Positions 18,086 to 27,519 of a stretch of DNA of 64,000 nt are shown here, in pieces (position 1 is the stretch's first letter; the number at the start of each line of letters is the position of its first letter). The DNA comes from JAHCIE01 sp034431435 (GTDB lineage Bacteria > Chloroflexota > Anaerolineae > Epilineales > JAHCIE01), in assembly GCA_034431435.1 (NCBI GenBank), contig DAOUDG010000057.1:49874-113873 (forward strand), in the 5' to 3' direction. The notes under the pieces were generated by a model. That model worked only from the letters and a program-made list of their open reading frames with translations. It had not been told where the DNA came from and did not search any database. Position numbers and translations under genes: made by a program.

Positions 18086-18910
18086 ATGGAACTCAGCCGT
18101 CCCGAGGTCATCGACCGAATGCATCCGGTAGTCACCGAGGGACACACCATGGAAGCCAGAAATGTGTCCGCGCTGTACGGCTCGAAGATGGCCATCGAGA
18201 ACGTCAGCATGCCGTTCCTGGCGAACCGCGTGACTGCTCTCATCGGCCCGTCGGGCTGTGGCAAATCGACCCTCATCCGCACTCTCAACCGCATGCACGA
18301 AGTGGTGCGGGGCGCATCGGTCAAGGGCGAGATTCTACTCGACGGTCAGAACATCTACGATCCCGCCGTCGATCCCGTCCAGGTGCGGCGGCTGGTGGGC
18401 ATGGTCTTCCAGAAGCCGAACCCCTTTCCCATGATGTCGGTCTATGACAACGTTGTGTCTGGTCTCAAGCTGGCGGGCGTGCGCGACAGGCAGGCGCTGG
18501 ACGAGACGGCCGAGCGCTGCCTGCGCCAGGCGGCCCTGTGGGACGACGTCAAGGACAAGCTAAACGCCTCAGGCGCGGCCCTGTCCGGCGGCCAGCAGCA
18601 GCGGCTATGCATCGCCCGCACCCTGGCCGTCGAGCCGGAGGTGATTCTGATGGACGAGCCGGCGTCGGCGCTCGACCCGATCTCGACTCTCAAGATCGAA
18701 GACCTGATGCAAGACCTGCGCGAGAAGTACACCATTGTCATCGTCACCCACAACATGCAGCAGGCGGCGCGGGTCTCTGACTTCACGGCTTTTCTGCTGG
18801 CGGGTGACGATCGAATTGGGCGGCTGGTTGAGTATGGTCCGACTAAGCAGTTGTTCACTAATCCAGGCGACAGGAAGACGGAGGACTACATCACAGGGCG
18901 GTTCGGTTGA
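18086..18910 (+). CDS. pstB: phosphate ABC transporter ATPase PstB
   Basis: A 274-residue ATPase. Walker A GPSGCGKST ends near residue 62 (Lys60), Q loop VFQKPNPFPMM, signature LSGGQQQRLCIAR, Walker B VILMDEPASALDP and H-loop VTHNM. The PNPFP motif is specific to PstB. About 22 residues precede the usual start; ATG at 18149 is an alternative. Powers phosphate uptake by PstSCA. Confidence 0.95.
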   Translation: MELSRPEVIDRMHPVVTEGHTMEARNVSALYGSKMAIENVSMPFLANRVTALIGPSGCGKSTLIRTLNRMHEVVRGASVKGEILLDGQNIYDPAVDPVQVRRLVGMVFQKPNPFPMMSVYDNVVSGLKLAGVRDRQALDETAERCLRQAALWDDVKDKLNASGAALSGGQQQRLCIARTLAVEPEVILMDEPASALDPISTLKIEDLMQDLREKYTIVIVTHNMQQAARVSDFTAFLLAGDDRIGRLVEYGPTKQLFTNPGDRKTEDYITGRFG

Positions 18911-18944
18911 TGGTCTATGCCGCCGCCCAGCAAGGAAGTCCGTC

Positions 18945-19622
18945 ATGACCCAACGGACTGTTCTCACCCGTGAGTTGCGCGAGATTCGCGCCCAATTGCT
19001 GGAGCTGGCCAGCCTGGCCGAGCGCGCTGTGCAGCGGGCGTTGGATGCGCTGGTCACGCGCGATTTCGATCTGGCCCAACAAGTGATCGATGACGACGGC
19101 AGCATCGATAGGTTGCGCCTGGACATCGAGCAGCGCTGCTATGAGCTGATGGCGACCCAGCAGCCCGCCGCCAGTGACCTGCGTGAGGTGATAACAACGC
19201 TGAGCCTGGCGACGGAATTGGAGCGCATCGCCGACTACGCCAAGGGCATCGCCCGCCTCACCCAGCGCCTCATCCATGCGCCTGTGCCGTCCGACCTCGT
19301 CGGTCTGCCGGAAATGGGCCGCCAGGTGCGCCGTATCTTGCGTGGTAGCCTCGACGCCTACGTCGAACGCGACCCGGACATGGCGCACGCCGTTGTCGTC
19401 CAGGATCAGCCCATCGACCGCCGCTATCAGTCTATCTTTCACCAGTTACTCGACTTCATGGGCGACGACGCGGCCACGCGCACGTCCGGTACCTACTTGC
19501 TATGGATCGCCCACAACCTGGAGCGCATCGCCGACCGCGCCACGAATATCGCTGAGCGGGTCGTCTTCCTGACCACGGGAACCTTTGTCGAGCTAGACAC
19601 CCACGCCGAGGCGCTGGACTGA
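18945..19622 (+). CDS. phoU: phosphate uptake regulator PhoU
   Basis: A 225-residue all-helical protein made of two PhoU repeats. The metal-binding E(R/)xxD signatures are ELERIADYAKGIAR near 85-98 and HNLERIADRATNIAER near 185-200. ATG 18945 follows CAAGGAAG. It links PstSCAB activity to the kinase encoded at 13170. It ends the phosphate module, and an independent promoter follows. Confidence 0.95.
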   Translation: MTQRTVLTRELREIRAQLLELASLAERAVQRALDALVTRDFDLAQQVIDDDGSIDRLRLDIEQRCYELMATQQPAASDLREVITTLSLATELERIADYAKGIARLTQRLIHAPVPSDLVGLPEMGRQVRRILRGSLDAYVERDPDMAHAVVVQDQPIDRRYQSIFHQLLDFMGDDAATRTSGTYLLWIAHNLERIADRATNIAERVVFLTTGTFVELDTHAEALD

Positions 19623-19692
19623 GCGGCGCGTTGGCTGCCTCCAGACCCTGGAAGCCTCCGAGACCGCCAGGGTGTGCTGATCTTGCCGGGTT

Positions 19693-19721
19693 TTGACCTG
19701 CCCCGTACTCTGTGGTAATAT
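19693..19721 (+). promoter_or_regulatory. sigma-70-type promoter for the purine operon
   Basis: TTGACC at 19693-19698 and TAATAT at 19716-19721 are separated by 17 bases. It precedes the 8-oxoguanine deaminase start by about 95 bases and separates the purine genes from phoU. Confidence 0.7.
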
Positions 19722-19816
19722 CCGGCAGTCGCAACGCCGTGCGCAGTCCCAAGCGCCGCCTCTGGGCAATGACGCCCGTCCCTTCGGCCCGGCGAACCCC
19801 TCGCGGCGGAGACAGC

Positions 19817-21181
19817 ATGTCCAGTCTTCTCGTACGCAACGCAACCCTGCTGGTCACCCTGGATGATGGCCGCCGCCGCATTCCCGACGGCGGGCTTTTT
19901 GTGCAGGATAATGTCATCCAGACCGTTGGCCCCACGGCCGACCTGCCCACCACCGCCGACCACGTCATTGACGCGCGGGGCCAGCTTGTCCTCCCCGGCC
20001 TCGTCAACACCCATCACCACCTCTACCAGACACTTACTCGCGCTGTGCCCGCTGCCCAGGACGCCAACCTGTTTGGCTGGCTCAAAACGCTGTATCCGGT
20101 GTGGGCTGAGATGGATGCCGAGGCTGTCTATGTCAGCGCGGCCGTGGGCCTGTCCGAACTGCTCCTGTCGGGCTGTACGACGGCCGCTGATCACCTGTAC
20201 CTGTTTCCCAACGGGGCGCGCCTCGACGACGAGATTGCCGCGGCCCGCGAGCTGGGTATCCGTTTCCATCCCACGCGGGGCAGCATGTCGCTGGGCGAAT
20301 CCCAGGGGGGCTTGCCGCCAGATCGGGTGACAGAGCGCGAGGATGCCATTCTGCGGGATTGCGTGCGTGTCATCGAGGCCTACCACGATCCCCGGCCTTA
20401 CTCCATGCTGCGCGTCTCCGTTGCGCCCTGTTCACCTTTTTCGGTGACGCCCGACCTGATGCGGGAGAGTCGCGCCCTGGCTGACGAGTACGGCGTGCAT
20501 ATGCACACCCACATGGCCGAGACCCGCGACGAGGAAGACTTCTGCCTGGCCCACTTCGGCATGCGGCCGGTAGATTACGCCGAGAGCCTGGGTTGGGTTG
20601 GCGACGATGTGTGGTGGGCGCACGCCGTCCACGTCAGCGAGGCCGAGATTGCGCGCATGGCCCGTACTCGTACCGGTGTCGCTCACTGCCCTTCGTCCAA
20701 CATGCGTCTGGCGTCGGGCATCGCGCCCGTCGTGCAATACATGCGCGCGGGTGTGCCTGTGGGCCTGGGGGTCGATGGCTCGGCAAGCAACGACTCATCC
20801 CACATGCTGACCGAGGCGCGAATGGCGCTCTTGCTGCAGCGTGTGGGCGGCGACCCGGGCGCCCTTACCGCCGAGCAGGCCCTCTGGCTGGCAACGCGGG
20901 GTGGGGCTGAGGTGCTGGGACGCGACGACATCGGCTACCTGGCGCCCGGTATGGCGGCCGACTTCATCGGTATCAACCTGGATACGCTGGACTTCGCGGG
21001 CGCGTGGGTCCACGATCCGCTGGCCGCCGTCGTGTTCTGCCGCCCGCCGAACGTGGACTGGTCGGTAGTCAATGGGCGCATCGTTGTCGAAGATGGACGA
21101 GTCACGACCCTCGACTTGCTGCGCCTTATGAGGCGACATAACGAGATCGCGCGGCGTATGGTAGAGCGGGCGGGCGTATGA
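19817..21181 (+). CDS. 8-oxoguanine deaminase / SsnA-AtzB-type amidohydrolase
   Basis: A 454-residue amidohydrolase. Metal ligands: NTHHH (His66 and His68), HTHMAE near 230 and the Asp in GVDGSASND near 317. The segment SLGESQGGLPPD near 159-170 is characteristic of 8-oxoguanine deaminases within the ATZ/TRZ group, which convert 8-oxoguanine to urate. The gene is followed with a four-base overlap by a hydantoinase, placing it in purine breakdown. Guanine or another aminopurine remains possible. Start chosen at ATG 19817 because the upstream extension covers the promoter. Confidence 0.88.
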   Translation: MSSLLVRNATLLVTLDDGRRRIPDGGLFVQDNVIQTVGPTADLPTTADHVIDARGQLVLPGLVNTHHHLYQTLTRAVPAAQDANLFGWLKTLYPVWAEMDAEAVYVSAAVGLSELLLSGCTTAADHLYLFPNGARLDDEIAAARELGIRFHPTRGSMSLGESQGGLPPDRVTEREDAILRDCVRVIEAYHDPRPYSMLRVSVAPCSPFSVTPDLMRESRALADEYGVHMHTHMAETRDEEDFCLAHFGMRPVDYAESLGWVGDDVWWAHAVHVSEAEIARMARTRTGVAHCPSSNMRLASGIAPVVQYMRAGVPVGLGVDGSASNDSSHMLTEARMALLLQRVGGDPGALTAEQALWLATRGGAEVLGRDDIGYLAPGMAADFIGINLDTLDFAGAWVHDPLAAVVFCRPPNVDWSVVNGRIVVEDGRVTTLDLLRLMRRHNEIARRMVERAGV

Positions 21182-22572
21182 GTGATCGGCTGCTGGTACG
21201 CGGCGGTACTGTCGTCACGGCCGAGGGGCGCGCGCGGGCCGATGTGCTGATCGAGGCGGGGCGCGTGGCAGCGGTGGGGGGCGACCTCCAGCCGCTGGCA
21301 GGGGATCATGTCGTCGCGGCGCAGGGCTGCTACGTCATGCCTGGGCTGGTCGACGCCCACGTGCATTTCGCGCTGGATACGGGCATCTACCGCACCGACG
21401 ATGACTTTGGCATTGGGACGCGCTCGGCGGCGTGCGGTGGGGTGACGACGGTGGTGGACTTTGCGACCCAACTGGCGGGCCAGACGCCGGCCGAGGCGGT
21501 TGCCCTGCGCCGCGCTGAGGCCGACCCGCTCGTCCACATCGACTACGCGCTGCATTGCATGGTGACCGACTTCCCCCTGGGCGCGGAGCCGAGCCTCGCC
21601 GACCTGGTAGCGGCGGGCGCGCCAAGCGTCAAGGTATACACCACGTATCGCCCCAATTACTTCTGTGATGACGCCAGGCTATTGCGCATCATGCGCGCGT
21701 CGGCCGAGGCGGGTGCGCTGGTGATGGTGCATGCCGAGAACGACCCGATCGTCAGCGAAGCGGGCCAGGCGCTCATCGATGCCGGGCGTACAGGCCTGGC
21801 CTATCACGGCGCGGCGCGGCCGCCGCTGGCCGAGGCGGAGGCGGTCCATCGCTGCCTCTTCCTGGCCGAGCAGGCGGGCGCGGCGTTGTTCGTCGTCCAC
21901 TGCTCGACGCCCAACGCGGTGCGCCTCATCCACGCGGCGCGGGCCGTCGGTCAGCCCGCCATTGCCGAGACGTGCCCGCAGTATCTGGTGTTCGCGGACG
22001 ATGTGTACGCGGGGCCGCGAGCCGAGTGGTACATCATGCAACCGCCGATTCGCCCCGATGCGTTGCGCCGCGAGCTGGTCGAGCTGGTCGGGATGGGCTG
22101 GGTGGACAGCATTGGAACCGACCATTGCGACTATGCGTTGAGCCAGAAGCGGGCCACGGGCCAGTTCCCGACGACGCCCGGCGGCATTCCGGGCATTGAG
22201 ACCATGCTGCCGATCCTGTACACGTACATGGTTCTGCCGGGCCGCCTGAGTCTCGAGAGGCTGGTACAGCTGACCTCGACGAACCCGGCGCGCATCTACG
22301 GCCTGCATCCGCGCAAAGGCTCGCTGGAGGTGGGGGCGGATGGTGACGTCGTGGTGTACAGCCCGCACGGGCGGCAGACGATCGACGCCAAAGCGATGCA
22401 CACCGTGGGCGGCTATACGCCCTACGCAGGGTTCGAGGTCGAGGGTAGCGTCAAGGCCACCGTCAGCCGGGGTCATGTTGTCTACCTTGACGGGGAGTTC
22501 CTGGGCGTGCCTGGCCGTGGACGATTCGTGCCTGGGCAGCCTTTCGATCCGGCAGTGATCGAGCGTCTCTAG
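21178..22572 (+). CDS. hyuA: D-hydantoinase/dihydropyrimidinase-type cyclic amidase
   Basis: A 464-residue cyclic amidohydrolase. Metal-binding DAHVHF (His61, His63), the carbamylated Lys152 in SVKVYTTYR, His in MVHAEN, HCST and the Asp in GTDHC are all present, so the binuclear centre is intact. The family opens hydantoin, dihydropyrimidine or allantoin-like rings. E. coli HyuA (YgeZ) belongs to the same purine cluster. ATGA overlap with the deaminase gene indicates coupling. Confidence 0.93.
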   Translation: MSDRLLVRGGTVVTAEGRARADVLIEAGRVAAVGGDLQPLAGDHVVAAQGCYVMPGLVDAHVHFALDTGIYRTDDDFGIGTRSAACGGVTTVVDFATQLAGQTPAEAVALRRAEADPLVHIDYALHCMVTDFPLGAEPSLADLVAAGAPSVKVYTTYRPNYFCDDARLLRIMRASAEAGALVMVHAENDPIVSEAGQALIDAGRTGLAYHGAARPPLAEAEAVHRCLFLAEQAGAALFVVHCSTPNAVRLIHAARAVGQPAIAETCPQYLVFADDVYAGPRAEWYIMQPPIRPDALRRELVELVGMGWVDSIGTDHCDYALSQKRATGQFPTTPGGIPGIETMLPILYTYMVLPGRLSLERLVQLTSTNPARIYGLHPRKGSLEVGADGDVVVYSPHGRQTIDAKAMHTVGGYTPYAGFEVEGSVKATVSRGHVVYLDGEFLGVPGRGRFVPGQPFDPAVIERL

Positions 22573-22642
22573 TGGATAACCCGGCGCCTCTGCCCGGTGA
22601 TGGCGCGTCAGGGTTGATGAAGGACCATAGGAGGAGACTATC

Positions 22643-24046
22643 ATGATGAAACGAGGTTGGATCATCGTAGCGCTGCTGGCGCTGGTGGCCCTGGTGGCAG
22701 CGTGTACACCCGCTCAGCAGGCAGCGGTTGAAAAGGCCGCGCCGACTGTGGCCGCGGCGGCTAAGGCGGTTGCGCCGACGGTCGTCGCCGAGGTCAAGGC
22801 AGCGGCGCCGACGGTGGCCGCCGCTGTGCAGCAGGCCGCGCCGACGGTGGCCGCCGCCGCTGCACCCAAGGCAACCGAGGCTCCCAAGGCGGTCGCCGCT
22901 GCACCCAAGGCGACCGAGGCTCCCAAGGCGGCCGCCGCGGGCGCTAAGAACACGCTCATCGACATTGCCGTCGGTGACGAGAACGATAATGGCTGGAACA
23001 AAGCGCACCTTGAAGCCACCACGAAGGCCACGAAGGAACGCGGCTGGGCGAATCTGGCCTACAAGAACCTGAACCCTGGCAACCCGGCCAAGCCCGTGTG
23101 CGAGAGCATCGTGGCCGAGCTGGTCAACCAGGCGAAGAAGGATAATCCGGGCGGGAAAGTGCTCGTTCGCTTCAACAGCGACGATTTCATCCCGTGCGCC
23201 GAGACGGCTGCCAAGCAGTTCCCGGACGTCTTCGTCGACCACATCTCCGGCGACCATGTGCTCAAGGGTGGCGCTCCGACTAATCTGACCAACAACATGG
23301 GGGCGATGGAGTACACCAAGACCCTCGCTGGCTGCATGGCTGCCAACCTGACGAAGAGCAATGTCATTGGCTACCTGAACGGCCCCGACAACGCCGAGAC
23401 ACGTCGCTTCTTCAATGCCTTTGCCTGGGGGGCGCAGTATTGCGGCAAGAAGCTCAACAAGGATATCAAGGCCATCAACCTGATTCTGGGCTTCTGGTTC
23501 CCCATCCCCGGCCAGACCAACGACCCGCAGCAGTTGCTGGGCCAGGCCCGCGCCCTCAACGCGGATATCTTCGCCAGTGGCATCGACACTCAGGACGCCC
23601 TCCAGTTCGCCAAGTCCCTGGCCGACAAGGGTGAGAATGCCTTCAGTTTCCCCTACGACTTCCTGCCCGCCTGCTCGGTAGCGCCCAACTCCTGCGGCGG
23701 TATTCCCTACTTCAACTGGACGCCTGAGGTCAACTATGTCATGGACATGGTTGAGAAGAACCAGTGGAAGAGCGAGTTCAAGGTGTGGGATCCAGTGTGG
23801 CCGAACGTGCTGACCGACAACGGGACGCTCGTTGGTTTCCTGCCGGGGCCGGCCGCGAATGACGCCGGCAAGGCGGCCGTCAAGCAAATGGCCGACGACT
23901 ACGCCAGCGGCAAGCTCAAGCTGATGCAAGGCCCGATCAACTGGGCCGACGGATCGGTCTGGGTCGCCGAGGGCCAGGCGCCGAGCTACAAGGACATCTG
24001 GTACACCGAGAAGCTCATCGCCGGCACACAGTCGTACGGCAAGTAG
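22643..24046 (+). CDS. BMP-family ABC substrate-binding lipoprotein (nucleoside/purine type)
   Basis: A 467-residue lipoprotein: signal with lipobox VAAC near 18-21, then a long Ala/Pro linker to about 108 with repeats AAPTVAAA and PKATEAPKA, then a BMP/PnrA-like domain (IDIAVGDENDNGWNKAHLEATTKA). BMP proteins bind nucleosides, and some bind purine bases. The fold carries an extra pair of cysteines (SDDFIPC, GWGAQYC-like region). GGAGGAG precedes the start. It is the first gene of a four-gene importer between hydantoinase and ygeY, so purine nucleosides or bases are the likely cargo. Confidence 0.9.
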   Translation: MMKRGWIIVALLALVALVAACTPAQQAAVEKAAPTVAAAAKAVAPTVVAEVKAAAPTVAAAVQQAAPTVAAAAAPKATEAPKAVAAAPKATEAPKAAAAGAKNTLIDIAVGDENDNGWNKAHLEATTKATKERGWANLAYKNLNPGNPAKPVCESIVAELVNQAKKDNPGGKVLVRFNSDDFIPCAETAAKQFPDVFVDHISGDHVLKGGAPTNLTNNMGAMEYTKTLAGCMAANLTKSNVIGYLNGPDNAETRRFFNAFAWGAQYCGKKLNKDIKAINLILGFWFPIPGQTNDPQQLLGQARALNADIFASGIDTQDALQFAKSLADKGENAFSFPYDFLPACSVAPNSCGGIPYFNWTPEVNYVMDMVEKNQWKSEFKVWDPVWPNVLTDNGTLVGFLPGPAANDAGKAAVKQMADDYASGKLKLMQGPINWADGSVWVAEGQAPSYKDIWYTEKLIAGTQSYGK

Positions 24047-24055
24047 CCCTTACCA

Positions 24056-24091
24056 GCAGACCCTAGAGGCCTCAGGGCCTTTAGGGTCTGC
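24056..24091 (+). terminator. hairpin between binding protein and ATPase
   Basis: GCAGACCCTA at 24056-24065 pairs with TAGGGTCTGC at 24082-24091, with AGGCC/GGGCCT extending the stem inside. No U-run follows, so it probably stabilises the upstream mRNA or partly terminates, giving more binding protein than transporter. Confidence 0.7.
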
Positions 24092-24114
24092 CCCCGTTCC
24101 CTGGAAGGCAGCCC

Positions 24115-25548
24115 ATGAAAGTTGAGCTGGTCAACATCACCAAGCGCTTCGGGGCGCTCGTGGCCAACAATGAGGTCTCGGCCCTGTTCGAGCCGGGCGA
24201 AGTCCATGGCCTGCTTGGTGAGAATGGCGCCGGCAAGTCCACCCTGATGAAGGTTCTGGCGGGGTGGTATCTTCCGGAGGGCGGTACGATTCGCCTCGAC
24301 GACCGCGACGTGCGCATCACCTCGCCGCGCGATGCCATGGCGCTCGGCGTTGGCTACGTCCCCCAGGACCCCCAGGACTTCGCCGACCTGACTGTGCTAG
24401 AGCATCTGGTGATCGGCACGCCTGGCTGGGGGTTCCGCCGGGCGAGACTGGCCGACGAGATTCGCCGCGTCAATGACCAGATGGGCTTCACCCTCGATCC
24501 GTTCATGCGCGTCCGCGATGTGACCGTCGGCCAGCGGCTGCAATTGGCGATGGCCCAGGTCATTGTCCAGGGCGCCAGCGTTATCATCCTCGATGAGCCG
24601 CCGATGGGGTCGGGCCTGCGTGACAGCCTCCAGCGGCTCGCGAAAGAGGGCAAGACCGTCGTCTTCATCACCCATAACATTGCCGATGCCGTCGGCCAGT
24701 GCGACCGCATCACGGTTTTGCGGCGCGGCCACAAGGTCGGTACGGCCGCCAGGCCCATCGACCAGGGGCAGCTGGTCCACATGATGTTCGAGAAGCAACC
24801 GCACCAGGCGGGCCGCCCCCATCACGAGACAGGCCCGGCGCTGGCGGACTTGCAGAACGCCTCGGCCCATACCGATCCGGCCCTGTACGAGATTACGATG
24901 CAGGCGCACGGCGGGGAGATCGTCGGCCTGGCGGGCATCGAAGGCTCTGGGCAGTCATCGCTGCTGGCGACCCTGGGCGGCCGCGGCAAGGTGGCAGGCG
25001 GCACGCGCACCATCCAGGCGAAGGTCCCCCATGTCGTTCCGGCCGGCCGCATGGGCGAGGGCCTGGTGGACGGCTTTAGCGTCGAGGAGCAACTCGCGCT
25101 GGCCCACGAGAAGTCCCTCACGCGCGGCATGTTGCTCGACCAGAAGGCCACGCACGACCTGGCGGAGAAATCCATCCACCAGTTCCACCTCAAGGGGCAG
25201 CCGGCTTCTCTCGCCAGTGGCCTCTCCGGAGGCAACCAGCAGCGGCTGATGTTGGCATCCACACCCAAGAACGTTGACCTGCTGCTGCTGGATAACCCTA
25301 CCCGTGGCCTCGATGTGCCGACGGCCGCCTTCATCTGGGAGTGGATACTCCATCAGTGCGAGCGGGGCGCGGGCGTCGTGGTCGCTTCGACCGAGGTTGA
25401 AGAGCTTTGGCAGCACTGTAATCGCATCCTCGTCATGGCGCGGGGCCGCATCATTGGTGAGGTATTTCCGTCGCAAGACGACATACATCGCTTGAAGCAT
25501 CTGATCAGCGGCGCCGATCCTATTGCGCGCGTAGAGGGGGACGTATGA
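24115..25548 (+). CDS. ABC transporter ATPase, double-domain nucleoside/sugar type, partly degenerate
   Basis: A 477-residue ATPase with two nucleotide-binding domains, as in BMP importers. Domain 1: Walker A GENGAGKST near 39-47, Walker B VIILDEPP, but the signature reads TVGQRLQLAMAQ rather than LSGGQ. Domain 2: signature LSGGNQQR and Walker B LLLLDNPTRGLD are present, but its Walker A is GIEGSGQSS, with Gln where Lys is expected. The protein is also shorter than the usual 500-510 residues, with compact helical regions. Degeneracy in domain 2 Walker A is common in this group. It energises the permeases at 25545 and 26618. Confidence 0.9.
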   Translation: MKVELVNITKRFGALVANNEVSALFEPGEVHGLLGENGAGKSTLMKVLAGWYLPEGGTIRLDDRDVRITSPRDAMALGVGYVPQDPQDFADLTVLEHLVIGTPGWGFRRARLADEIRRVNDQMGFTLDPFMRVRDVTVGQRLQLAMAQVIVQGASVIILDEPPMGSGLRDSLQRLAKEGKTVVFITHNIADAVGQCDRITVLRRGHKVGTAARPIDQGQLVHMMFEKQPHQAGRPHHETGPALADLQNASAHTDPALYEITMQAHGGEIVGLAGIEGSGQSSLLATLGGRGKVAGGTRTIQAKVPHVVPAGRMGEGLVDGFSVEEQLALAHEKSLTRGMLLDQKATHDLAEKSIHQFHLKGQPASLASGLSGGNQQRLMLASTPKNVDLLLLDNPTRGLDVPTAAFIWEWILHQCERGAGVVVASTEVEELWQHCNRILVMARGRIIGEVFPSQDDIHRLKHLISGADPIARVEGDV

Positions 25549-26597
25549 GCGGGGTCGGTCAGAGTATTCAGCCCGATGCCTCGCCCCGCTTCTCCTGGGA
25601 GGAGTTCCGTCGGCAGGGCTGGCCCGTGCGCATCCTCTCGGCCGTGGCCGCGCTGGCCGTGCCCACGATCCTGATTATCCTGGCCGGGCAGAACCCCCTG
25701 ACGGTGTATCGGGAAATGTTCACCGGCCTCACCATTGGTCGCCTCGCCGATGCGCTGTTCTTCGCGGCCATCCTGATCGTCGCTACGGCCAGCGCGATGC
25801 TGACCTTCAATGCGTCGCTATGGAATATCGGCATCGAGGGGCAGATGGCGATAGCGACCATTGGCTCGACGGCGGTGCTGCTGATGATGCGCGGCGCGCC
25901 CACGCTGGTCCTCATGCCGAGCATGATTCTGGGTGGCGCGGCCCTGGCCGGCTTCTGGGCCTTCCTGGTGGCCCTGTTCAAGCTGCGCGGTGTCCACGAA
26001 ATCTTCAGCGGCTTTGCCCTCAACCAGGTCGCGGGCGCTCTTGTCAAGTTCATGCTGCTCAATATCTGGTGGGAGGCGAGCCAGCGGCGCATGTCGGGCA
26101 TTCCTTACCCACCCAATGCATCCTTCGGCACCGTCGGCGGCTTCAACGTCATTGTGATCACCCTGGCGCTCCTGATCCTGGTCGGCGTCTACTTTGCCCT
26201 GACGCGCACGCCGATAGGCCTCAAGGTGCGCGCCGTCGGCCTGTCGCGGACGGCGGCCAGCTACTACGGCGTGTCCGCCAACCGGATCTTCTTCCTGACC
26301 CTCATTGTAGGTGGCGCTGTCGCGGGCATCGCGGGCGTTATTACGGCGTCGGACTACTTCCGACGCTTTGCCCCCGACATCACGTCCAACTTCGGCTTCA
26401 CGGCCATCCTGATCTATCTCATCGCCCGCATGAATCTCCTCGCCACGATTGTGCTATGTGTCCTGTTCGGTATCATCAACGCGGGGACGGTGGGTTTGCA
26501 GATTCGGCTGAGTATTGACCCAAGCCTCGCGCTGGTCATTCAGAGTAGCATCATCTTTGCCCTCTTTGTGCTACAGGGCAGTGAGCAGAAGGCCTAG
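25545..26597 (+). CDS. BMP-type ABC transporter permease 1
   Basis: A 350-residue permease of the BPD_transp_2 family with about nine to ten membrane spans. Core motif FNASLWNIGIEGQMAIATIGS near 88-108, matching the NIGxEGQ signature, and TPIGLKVRAVGLSRTAASYYGVSANRIFF near 222-250. ATG overlaps the ATPase stop. Pairs with the protein at 26618. Confidence 0.92.
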   Translation: MSGVGQSIQPDASPRFSWEEFRRQGWPVRILSAVAALAVPTILIILAGQNPLTVYREMFTGLTIGRLADALFFAAILIVATASAMLTFNASLWNIGIEGQMAIATIGSTAVLLMMRGAPTLVLMPSMILGGAALAGFWAFLVALFKLRGVHEIFSGFALNQVAGALVKFMLLNIWWEASQRRMSGIPYPPNASFGTVGGFNVIVITLALLILVGVYFALTRTPIGLKVRAVGLSRTAASYYGVSANRIFFLTLIVGGAVAGIAGVITASDYFRRFAPDITSNFGFTAILIYLIARMNLLATIVLCVLFGIINAGTVGLQIRLSIDPSLALVIQSSIIFALFVLQGSEQKA

Positions 26598-26617
26598 ATT
26601 GCCAGGAGGAAAGCCGC

Positions 26618-27511
26618 GTGGGTGACATCAACTTTGTCCTGGTCTTCTCCCTGGTCGTCAAGCTGGCAACGCCGCTCCTGCTGGCCGCGCTGGGTGAGAC
26701 CATGGCTGAGGCGTCGGGTGTCATCATCCTTGCCCTCGATGGCCTGATCATGTTGTCGGCGCTGGCCGCGTTCGTGGTCGCGTTTTCGTCGGGCAATCTT
26801 ATTCTGGGTGCGGTGGTTGGCCCACTGGTGGGGATGCTCCTGGCAGCCATCTTCGGCTACTTCGTAGTGGTTCAGCGTCGCGACCAGTTCGCCACCGGCC
26901 TCATCGTGGGTACCGTGGCTATCGCCATCAGCGCGTACGCGGGCAATCCTATGGTGGGTAAGCCCGCCTCGGCCATGCCTGACCTGACGCTTCCTTTGCT
27001 CGGTAACATCCCCTTCTTGCAGCCGTTCTTCAAGCAAGATATCTTCGTCTATCTCTCATATCTGGCGGCGATCGGGCTGACGTACTACCTGTACCGCACT
27101 CGCCCTGGCGTCACGGCTCGCGCCATCGGCGTTAACCCCGAGTCGGCCAAACGGCGCGGCATCCCCGTCGGCCGCACGCAGTACCTGTACATCTTGTTCG
27201 CGGGCCTGATGGCGGGGCTGGCGGGCGCGGCCTTTACCCTCAGCACCAAGCCAGGCTGGACGCAGAACCATACCCTGGGCTGGGGGTGGCTGGCGCTGAC
27301 CCTGGTGATCTTCGGCCGCCGCAACCCGGTCTGGGTGACCCTGGGCACGTACCTGTTTACCCTGTTCTCGGCGGCGGGCATTATCCAGCTCTTCGTCTCC
27401 GCGCTGCCCGCGCAGCTGACAGGCGTTGTGCCCTTCGTGTTGATGCTCATCGTGCTGCTGATTGCGGGTGATCCGTCGCGCTCGCGCAGCAAAGCGAAAG
27501 CTGGGGCGTAG
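26618..27511 (+). CDS. BMP-type ABC transporter permease 2
   Basis: A 297-residue BPD_transp_2 permease. GTG start after CAGGAGGAAAG. The glycine-rich ALDGLIMLSALAAFV near 43-57 replaces the usual EGIMLLGA motif of second permeases; GVTARAIGVNPESAKRRGIPVGRTQYLYILFAG near 164-196 is the conserved cytoplasmic loop. Completes the importer. Confidence 0.92.
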   Translation: MGDINFVLVFSLVVKLATPLLLAALGETMAEASGVIILALDGLIMLSALAAFVVAFSSGNLILGAVVGPLVGMLLAAIFGYFVVVQRRDQFATGLIVGTVAIAISAYAGNPMVGKPASAMPDLTLPLLGNIPFLQPFFKQDIFVYLSYLAAIGLTYYLYRTRPGVTARAIGVNPESAKRRGIPVGRTQYLYILFAGLMAGLAGAAFTLSTKPGWTQNHTLGWGWLALTLVIFGRRNPVWVTLGTYLFTLFSAAGIIQLFVSALPAQLTGVVPFVLMLIVLLIAGDPSRSRSKAKAGA

Positions 27512-27519
27512 GGGCGGCT

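Noticed and set aside
22463..23929. 488-codon - strand frame opposite the BMP lipoprotein
   Set aside because: Includes Arg/Gly-rich antisense of the Ala linker; no motif, no ribosome site.
24056..24091. Classical rho-independent terminator ending the operon
   Set aside because: The hairpin has no T-run and the next genes complete the same importer, so only partial termination or mRNA stabilisation is likely.
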